A stretch of 63,370 bases of DNA from Fibrobacter succinogenes (GTDB taxonomy: Bacteria; Fibrobacterota; Fibrobacteria; Fibrobacterales; Fibrobacteraceae), in contig CACYRP010000015.1 of assembly GCA_902776765.1 (NCBI GenBank), positions 1 through 63,370 on the forward strand, written 5' to 3'. The position numbers and the translations under genes are program-made. The notes under the pieces are model-generated. The model was not told where the DNA came from, ran no database searches, and saw only the letters and a list, made by a program, of their open reading frames with translations. Shown piece after piece: positions 57,451 to 63,370 of this stretch (the stretch's first letter is position 1; each line of letters starts with the position of its first letter).

Positions 57451-60144
57451 ATGAATATCGGATGGCTTGGTAATCATTTTCGCACGGCTCTCGCCTTGAC
57501 AGGGCTTGCGTGCAGTTTCGGTTTTTCGCAGGATTTGCTGTACCCTGACATGTTCGCGTTGTCGGATGTGCAGCTCTTGGACGGCGTCTTGAAGGAACGT
57601 CAGGATTTGAACGTCGAAACGCTCCTTAGCTACGATGTGGACCGTTTGTTGGCGCCTTTTTACGAAGAAGCGGGAATGAGGCCCAAGGCTTCTAAGTTCC
57701 CGAACTGGGCAGGGCTTGACGGCCACGTTTTGGGGCATTACTTGAGTGCCTTGGCCATGCATTATGCCGATAACGATGACGTCCAAGTCAAGGAACGCCT
57801 CGAATACATCTTGAAAGAACTCAAGACAATCCAGGACCAGAATTCCAAGGACAACAATTTCAAGGGCTATATCAGTGGCGTCCCCAACGGCAAAAAGATG
57901 TGGCTCAGTATGAAGAGTGGCAATGCAGGTGCGCAAAACGGTTATTGGGTGCCGTGGTACAATATCCACAAGCTCTATGCGGGCCTCCGCGATGCTTATG
58001 TTTATGCGGGCTACGAGCAGGCAAAGACGATGTTCTTGGCGCTTTGCGACTGGGGCATCACCATTACGGACGGTCTCAACGATTCCAAGATGCAGCAGAT
58101 GCTCGGCACGGAACATGGCGGTATGCCTGAAGTCTATGCGGACGCTTACTACCTCACGAAAAACGAAAAGTATTTGAATGCCGCAAAGAAGTGGTCGCAC
58201 CAGTGGCTTTTGAATCCGATGTCGCAAGGTAATGACAACTTGACCAACGTGCATGCCAATACGCAGGTGCCGAAAGTCGTCGGTTTTGCGCGAATTGCGG
58301 AACTCTCGGGCGATGAAAAGTACAAGAAAGGTTCTGATTTCTTTTGGCAGACGGTGGTGAATAAACGCAGTATCGCCATTGGCGGCAACAGCATTTCGGA
58401 ACATTTCCCGGCGCTCAACAACCATAAAAAGTTCGTGGAAGAACGCGAAGGACCGGAATCCTGCAATACGTACAACATGTTAAAGCTCACGGAACGTCTG
58501 TTCAACATCAAGCATGATGCTCATTACAGCGACTTCTATGAACGCGCCCTTTTCAACCATATCCTTTCGACCATTCACCCGACGCATGGTGGCTACGTGT
58601 ACTTTACGCCGGCGCGTCCGCGCCATTACCGCGTGTATTCCAAGGTCAATGCGGGCATGTGGTGCTGCGTGGGTTCTGGCATGGAAAATCCGGCGAAGTA
58701 CAGCCAGTTTATTTATACGAAGGACAAGGACGCCCTTTACGTGAACCTCTTTGCGGCTTCCGTCTTGAACTGGAAAGACAAAAGCGTAAAAATCAAGCAA
58801 GAGACCGCCTTCCCGAAGGGTGAATCTTCCAAGTTCACGATTACGGGTAGCGGTGAATTCGACATGCAGATTCGCCATCCGTACTGGGTCAAGGAAGGTG
58901 AATTCAAGGTCATCGTCAATGGCGATACCGTTGTGAGAAAATCTACGCCGTCGAGCTATGTTTCAGCAGGGAAGGCCTGGAAGTCTGGCGATGTCGTCGA
59001 AGTGCTTTACCCGATGTACACGCATGTCGAGGATTTGCCGGGCGTGACCGATTACGTAGCGCTTTTGCATGGCCCGATTGTGCTCTCTGCAAAGACGGGA
59101 ACGGCGAATTTGAACGGTCTTGTTGCTGATGATGGTCGCTGGAGCCACATTGCATCCGGTGCGCTGGAATCGCTGGACCAGGCGCCGATGCTTGCAAGCA
59201 AAAAGGAGGATATCCCCTCGAAGGTGGAACCCGTGAAGGGCGAGCCGATGCACTTCAAGGCGCCTTACCTCTTCGCAAAGCAAAAAGACGCAAACCTGCT
59301 TTTGCAGCCTTTCTACGAAGTTCACGATGCGCGTTACATGATGTACTGGATGGTGCTGACAGATCCCTCGATTCTCGACCGCCTCGAAAAAGAGCAAAAG
59401 GAAGCTTTGGCGCTTGACGAAAAGACTGTCGATAAAGTTGCTCCAGGCGAGCAGCAGCCAGAAGTAGATCACAAGATGAAAATCGAAAATTCCACTTCGG
59501 GCACGCACCAAGGCGAATTCTATCGCGACGCGGGCAAGTGCTCTGGCGGCGATGGCGGGCTCATCAGCTACGAATTCGAGACGAACAGCGAAGATTCCCT
59601 GAGCCTCATGGTACGTTACTGGGGCAACGAGGGCTGCACCCGCACATTCGACATCTCCATTGACGGCGAAAAGCTTACGACCGAAACCATTTCTAACCGC
59701 TGGAAAAAGGACGAGTTCGTGAACGTGACGTACCCCATCCCGGACAAAATGGTGAAGAATAAAAAAATCGTGCGCATCTCGTTCTCGGCAAGTTCTGGAA
59801 TGGTGGGCGGTATCTTTGGCGTGCGCCTCCTTCGCAACAAGCCAAAGCCGGTCGTTGTTGACCCGCCGATGGACATTGCGCCGGTCGCCAAAGTGAACCT
59901 GGGATTCCGCGTGCGAGCCACTTCACAGACTCTCCAAATCGAATCGAACCTCCCGCTTGCAAAAACGACAAGCGTGAAAATCTACTCGATGGATGGGCGC
60001 CTAAAACTCTCGCAGATGCTTACCGCCGGCGCAAACAACTTCACGGTTGATATTACGGGCCTCAAGAACGGTAACTACATTGTTCGTCTTTTCCAAGACG
60101 GTCTCGTGCGTGGCTACACGCTGTTCAATAAAAACGGACTTTAA
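57451..60144 (+). CDS. GH127-family beta-L-arabinofuranosidase with DUF6805 and sorting-like tail
   Basis: 897-residue secreted enzyme: signal peptide (about 1-26) and a GH127 (formerly DUF1680) domain to about 600. The metal/catalytic residues expected from the HypBA1 enzyme are present: Glu336 and Cys338 in GPESCNTYNM, Cys405 and Cys406 in GMWCCVGSGMEN. A DUF6805-like beta domain covers about 680-800 (STSGTHQGEFYRDAG; SLMVRYWGNEGCTRTFDISI). The tail (VKIYSMDGRLKLS; LKNGNYIVRLFQ) is sorting-like. Removes beta-L-arabinofuranose from plant glycoproteins or pectin side chains. The start at 57451 has AGGTGGA upstream; a GTG at 57442 lies within that site. Confidence 0.9.
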   Translation: MNIGWLGNHFRTALALTGLACSFGFSQDLLYPDMFALSDVQLLDGVLKERQDLNVETLLSYDVDRLLAPFYEEAGMRPKASKFPNWAGLDGHVLGHYLSALAMHYADNDDVQVKERLEYILKELKTIQDQNSKDNNFKGYISGVPNGKKMWLSMKSGNAGAQNGYWVPWYNIHKLYAGLRDAYVYAGYEQAKTMFLALCDWGITITDGLNDSKMQQMLGTEHGGMPEVYADAYYLTKNEKYLNAAKKWSHQWLLNPMSQGNDNLTNVHANTQVPKVVGFARIAELSGDEKYKKGSDFFWQTVVNKRSIAIGGNSISEHFPALNNHKKFVEEREGPESCNTYNMLKLTERLFNIKHDAHYSDFYERALFNHILSTIHPTHGGYVYFTPARPRHYRVYSKVNAGMWCCVGSGMENPAKYSQFIYTKDKDALYVNLFAASVLNWKDKSVKIKQETAFPKGESSKFTITGSGEFDMQIRHPYWVKEGEFKVIVNGDTVVRKSTPSSYVSAGKAWKSGDVVEVLYPMYTHVEDLPGVTDYVALLHGPIVLSAKTGTANLNGLVADDGRWSHIASGALESLDQAPMLASKKEDIPSKVEPVKGEPMHFKAPYLFAKQKDANLLLQPFYEVHDARYMMYWMVLTDPSILDRLEKEQKEALALDEKTVDKVAPGEQQPEVDHKMKIENSTSGTHQGEFYRDAGKCSGGDGGLISYEFETNSEDSLSLMVRYWGNEGCTRTFDISIDGEKLTTETISNRWKKDEFVNVTYPIPDKMVKNKKIVRISFSASSGMVGGIFGVRLLRNKPKPVVVDPPMDIAPVAKVNLGFRVRATSQTLQIESNLPLAKTTSVKIYSMDGRLKLSQMLTAGANNFTVDITGLKNGNYIVRLFQDGLVRGYTLFNKNGL

Positions 60145-60170
60145 AACCAAATAGTACACTCCTCTCCAAC

Positions 60171-60197
60171 AAGTCCTCGCGTCTGCGGGGACTTTTT
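60171..60197 (+). terminator. intrinsic terminator after the GH127 gene
   Basis: AAGTCCTCGC/GCGGGGACTT (60171-60194), GTCT loop, T run. Same family as 3070 and 55701. Confidence 0.8.
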
Positions 60198-60327
60198 GTG
60201 AATCATCATGTTCTAGGAATGCTGAAATATTTTACCAATTAATTGTTCCTTATAACAGGAAGTTTTTTTTTATACTAAAAGAGCATGAAGTTATAGAAAA
60301 ATATATTTTGTTAAGGAGGATATTTTC

Positions 60328-62892
60328 ATGGCTAGTCTTTTGAGAAAAATTTGCGGATTGACGGCTGTTTTGCTTGTAATGCCCGTTTCTGTCGATGCCT
60401 ACACCATCACGTACAATTTGAACGGCGGTGTAAACGACCCTGATAATCCGACTAGTTATGCTTCCGATACTTCGAAGTTCGAATTGAAGGCTCCCTCGCG
60501 AGATGGTGTCGCTTTTTTGGGGTGGTATATCGATTCGTATCTGAATGGTAAAGAAACCTATTACGAACGCTCGAATTTTGCGAAGTTTCAAAAAAAGAAA
60601 AAAAACTATATCGCCAATAATCTTGGTAATTTCACTGTAACAGCAAGGTGGGGGCTTATACCGCAAACCCCTAAACAAGATGAACGCGGTTGCTACCTTA
60701 TACATGATGGCGCTGAACTTTATGGCCTTGCTTCTGTCGCCGACACAAACCCCTCTACCTACGCCTACGAATTCAATGGCTGCATATCGCTGCAGAACGA
60801 CATTGTGGTGAACAAAAATCTGTTGAACGAAAAAGGCGAAATCGCGTTGGACAATTATGTATGGTGGATTCAACTGAATTTTAATGGAACGTTTGACGGT
60901 AACGGATACAAGATATCTGGATTGAGGGGCGATGATGGGTTCTTTTTACGAATTGGCGACAATTTGCGGAGCGCTAAGCCCAGTTATGTGAGGAATTTGG
61001 GCATAACGGATTCCTATTTTTCGGCATCTACGGCGGGAGCAGTTGCCGGAATCGTCTATAATTCTGCAAGAATATCCAATGTCTATACCGATGCTTCTGT
61101 TCATGGCGCTAATATGGCTGGAGGATTGTTCGGCGAAATTTATGCAATGTACGACGAATGCCTTGTAACGGATTATTTGCCTGCTCAGGTTGCGCCTGCG
61201 TCTGCCAAATCTCAAGATGATTTGGATGAGCCCTTTATTGAAAACGCTTATAGCCTTGGGCATGTCGAAGGGGTTATGGCCGGTGGAATTACCGCTAAAG
61301 TGACCCTTGCTATTTTGAGGAATGTTTATTTTGCCGGTGAACTGAAGGGGAAAAATACGGACTGCATTTTTTCGAAACGGGAATCCCTCTGCACTATTCA
61401 AAGAGCTACTTTCGCACTTGAAAACGCCCTGTGCATGGATTCCAAGGATACTTCTGTTTCAAAAGCGACCTCACTAAGCAAAGAACAATTTGCTGATGGA
61501 ACGGCGTTGAATATTTTGTCTAAGAATGACGATTTGCGATGGACTCAAAAAATCGGTACGGATCCGCATCCCGTTTTCGATGGGGTAAAAGTCGAAATTC
61601 GTTATGTTTTGAATGGCGGCGAGAACAATGAAAAGAATCCTCGTTATTTTACGGTTGGCGACAAGCCGATCGCTTTAAGTGAACCGCAGAAGGCGAACGA
61701 TGTGTTTGAAGGTTGGTTTTTGGATAGCGCCTTTACAAATAAAGTGGATTCCATAGATACAAGGAATCTCGATGATAGAATCTTGTATGCAAAATGGGAA
61801 AGCCGTTTTATTATCACTTTAGAGATGGGACTGTATCGTGGCTCTTATGACAAACAATACTGTTATGGTTCGTGTAAAATTGAATGGTCAACGGATTCAT
61901 CAACGTTTGTTTTAGAAAAGGCGTATTCTGATGGATATACTTTTGACGGCTGGTATGTGGATTCTCTCTTCACGAAAGAAATTAAAGAAATTCCTGAAGA
62001 TAATACCGAGGATATTACGGTGTATGTCAAGTGGAAACCTGTCGTATATACGATTACGTATCACCTAGTTGGTGGTGTAAATCATCCCGATAACCCGACA
62101 ACTTATACGGTTCTCGAAAGCCCAAAAGTAAAAGATCCAACTCGTGAGGGGGCCGTATTTTTGTCTTGGCGGGTAGAAAAACCTTATGAATGGGGGAATC
62201 CGACTTGGCCAGAACCGCCTACTAATAGAGATTATTATGCACAGTGGATTCCTGTTCCGCAAGAACCATTAAAAGATTCAACGGGGTGTTATCTAGTTAC
62301 CTCAAAAGAGGAATTGTATTGGATTGAAAAATCTGCTGACAGAAAATTGTGTGCGTCTCTTCAGAACGATATTGTTGTCAATGAAAATATGATAAAGGAT
62401 TCTAAACTGAATCTTGATACAAATAGTTATTTTGTTTGGAGACCGATAGAGTATTTTGAAGGAAAATTTCTGGGGAATGGACATTCCATTTCTGGTTTGT
62501 ACCTAAAGTCCGATGATGGGTATGAAACGTATGATGCGTACAAATATGGGGGACTGTTTAAATCTGTTCAAAAGGATGCAAAAATCTTTAATGTTGAAAT
62601 AAACGACTCGTATTGTGATGGCTTTGTAGAGCATCTGGTTATTGCATCGGTCGTTAATAATAAGATAGCTCTTCCGAAAACATCACCGAAAAGCGCTTGG
62701 CGTATTGCCGTAAGTGGAAACGTTGTCGCCATGTTCGGGCTAAAGCCGGGCAAGACACTCCTCGTGATGGATGTTCAAGGGCGAGTTCTTCGCAAGTTGC
62801 GTACGGAATCTTCGATGAATATCGATTTTCCCAGTGCAGGAAGGTTCTTAGTCCGTTACGGGAATGAAACTAAGGCTATTTCTATCCGATAA
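60328..62892 (+). CDS. secreted InlB-type (Listeria-Bacteroides) repeat protein with GLUG-like segments
   Basis: 854-residue secreted protein: signal peptide (cleavage after VDA). At least four InlB B-repeats of the form YTITYNLNGGVNDPDNPTSY ... GVAFLGWYID..., near residues 25-115, 430-490, 500-570 and 575-640. Between them lie GLUG-type segments (FDGNGYKISGLRG; GAVAGIVYNSARISNVYTDASV; MAGGLFGEI). A second similar module (FLGNGHSISGLYL; YGGLFKSV) precedes the tail. The tail (LLVMDVQGRVLRKL; PSAGRFLVRYG) is sorting-like. Such repeats occur in adhesins and cell-surface proteins; binding to plant matter is a guess. AAGGAGG lies 11 nt before the ATG. Confidence 0.85.
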   Translation: MASLLRKICGLTAVLLVMPVSVDAYTITYNLNGGVNDPDNPTSYASDTSKFELKAPSRDGVAFLGWYIDSYLNGKETYYERSNFAKFQKKKKNYIANNLGNFTVTARWGLIPQTPKQDERGCYLIHDGAELYGLASVADTNPSTYAYEFNGCISLQNDIVVNKNLLNEKGEIALDNYVWWIQLNFNGTFDGNGYKISGLRGDDGFFLRIGDNLRSAKPSYVRNLGITDSYFSASTAGAVAGIVYNSARISNVYTDASVHGANMAGGLFGEIYAMYDECLVTDYLPAQVAPASAKSQDDLDEPFIENAYSLGHVEGVMAGGITAKVTLAILRNVYFAGELKGKNTDCIFSKRESLCTIQRATFALENALCMDSKDTSVSKATSLSKEQFADGTALNILSKNDDLRWTQKIGTDPHPVFDGVKVEIRYVLNGGENNEKNPRYFTVGDKPIALSEPQKANDVFEGWFLDSAFTNKVDSIDTRNLDDRILYAKWESRFIITLEMGLYRGSYDKQYCYGSCKIEWSTDSSTFVLEKAYSDGYTFDGWYVDSLFTKEIKEIPEDNTEDITVYVKWKPVVYTITYHLVGGVNHPDNPTTYTVLESPKVKDPTREGAVFLSWRVEKPYEWGNPTWPEPPTNRDYYAQWIPVPQEPLKDSTGCYLVTSKEELYWIEKSADRKLCASLQNDIVVNENMIKDSKLNLDTNSYFVWRPIEYFEGKFLGNGHSISGLYLKSDDGYETYDAYKYGGLFKSVQKDAKIFNVEINDSYCDGFVEHLVIASVVNNKIALPKTSPKSAWRIAVSGNVVAMFGLKPGKTLLVMDVQGRVLRKLRTESSMNIDFPSAGRFLVRYGNETKAISIR

Positions 62893-62934
62893 ATCGAATT
62901 GTAAAAATCATAAAACAGAAAAAGCTCCAAACTG

Positions 62935-62962
62935 AAAGTCTTCGCTCCGCGAGGACTTTTTT
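62935..62962 (+). terminator. intrinsic terminator after the InlB-repeat gene
   Basis: AAAGTCTTCGC/GCGAGGACTTT (62935-62959), TCC loop, then TTT. Confidence 0.8.
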
Positions 62963-62975
62963 GTCATGGAATACC

Positions 62976-63014
62976 TCTTTCGTCTATAGGGACGAAGTCC
63001 CGTTCTTTCGTCTA
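62976..63014 (-). repeat. AGACGAAAGA-flanked hairpin repeat
   Basis: Minus-strand copy of the family at 41885 and 48246: TAGACGAAAGAACGGGAC, TTCG, TCCC, then TATAGACGAAAGA. The stem bases differ from the other copies but still pair. Confidence 0.7.
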
Positions 63015-63303
63015 ATATGTTTCCTAAAATAAACATTTGTTGCGACATCTACAATGCGTTGTTAGAGTAACCAACGTGTAATTATTTTTTTCAGAAACGA
63101 AAAATGTACTTTTATTATTTTTAGCGTGGGTTCTACAGCCTGTAATAAAAAAATTGGGTGAAATTCGCCCAAATCCGAATCAAAAAAGCGGATTGAAATT
63201 TTTTTGTTAGTCCATTATTTACATAATTTCGAGTGTGTTTTGCTTGTTTTTAAGTAGATTTTGGGGGAACAGGCTAAAAAAAGAATTAATTAACGGAGTT
63301 ATT
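63015..63303 (+). other. intergenic leader region of the last gene
   Basis: About 290 bp, AT-rich, no gene seen. Two hairpins lie upstream of the start: GGGTGA/TCGCCC (63156-63170) and AATCCG/CGGATT (63172-63194), the latter followed by seven T, so a terminator or attenuator-like structure is possible. Confidence 0.4.
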
Positions 63304-63370
63304 ATGCTTGACCTTCTTGCTGTCCAGTCCAGCTCAACAAACGCAACGATTATTACGCTTGCATACACCT
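63304..63370 (+). CDS. 5' end of a gene cut by the window edge
   Basis: ATG at 63304 preceded by CGGAG at good spacing. The 22 visible residues (MLDLLAVQSSSTNATIITLA, then YT) end in what looks like the start of a membrane helix. This resembles the N-terminus of some DUF4956 membrane proteins, but the fragment is too short for an assignment. Confidence 0.55.
   Translation, partial: MLDLLAVQSSSTNATIITLAYT

Noticed and set aside
1..63370. CRISPR array or mobile element
   Set aside because: The regular repeats seen are 7-nt arrays or dispersed palindromes; no spacer-repeat pattern, transposase, integrase or tRNA-flanked insertion was found.

Overview
The window reads as a chromosomal segment of a Fibrobacter-like bacterium (phylum Fibrobacterota). 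The family calls below rest on recognition of protein sequence, not on database searches. Supporting signs are two TIGR02147-family genes and three proteins with the Fibrobacter succinogenes major paralogous (FISUMP, TIGR02145) domain. Further signs are poly-serine linkers in secreted proteins, lipoproteins, fibre-degrading enzymes (GH5, GH127), and core genes with ordinary bacterial synteny. No rRNA, tRNA, CRISPR array, prophage or insertion sequence was seen.

Layout. 1-3.0 kb: tail of an unknown gene, a secreted M6 metalloprotease (minus strand) and pyrH. 3.1-8.6 kb: a minus-strand operon led by a TetR regulator with a well-defined double operator (RibD-C reductase, GNAT and CAT-like acetyltransferases, HXXEE membrane protein, double flavodoxin-like protein, DUF3795, amino-acid racemase). 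8.8-12.8 kb: a TIGR02147 regulator coupled to two tandem FISUMP lipoproteins. 13-19.7 kb: frr-uppS-cdsA and dxr flanking two lipoproteins (histidine phosphatase, FGE/SUMF1-like). 19.9-22.2 kb: the DUF2157-DUF4401-GDYXXLXY trio. 22.4-35.0 kb: a secreted esterase, a 639-bp tandem gene duplication, a gpx-ohrR-phosphatase operon with an OhrR-like operator, mutT-like, panE-like, a dehydrogenase-propeller fusion, a FISUMP protein, pepT, a nitroreductase, and a small secreted-protein operon that includes a 39-residue peptide.

35.5-49.5 kb is the most striking block. An ECF sigma factor, a membrane anti-sigma-like protein and a caspase-domain protein with surface repeats and a likely outer-membrane barrel are translationally coupled. 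Next come a TonB-dependent receptor with a lipoprotein partner, then a complete TonB2-type energising operon (DUF3450, TtpC-like, ExbB, ExbD, TonB, TPR). The same bipartite promoter or operator element, GGTRACA-N15-GGTGTTMCATA, precedes all three transcription units and nothing else I found, so they look like one regulon. Palindromic repeats occupy the gene junctions of the exb/tonB operon and have been absorbed into some coding ends.

49.5-63.4 kb: a lipoprotein, an Rrf2/IscR-type regulator divergent from an NfnAB/GltA-type flavoprotein pair, a cluster of hairpins, a GH5 cellulase, a second TIGR02147-lipoprotein couple, a GH127 beta-L-arabinofuranosidase, an InlB-type repeat protein, and the start of one more gene. 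Five secreted proteins in the window end in a similar short beta-rich tail that looks like a shared C-terminal sorting domain.
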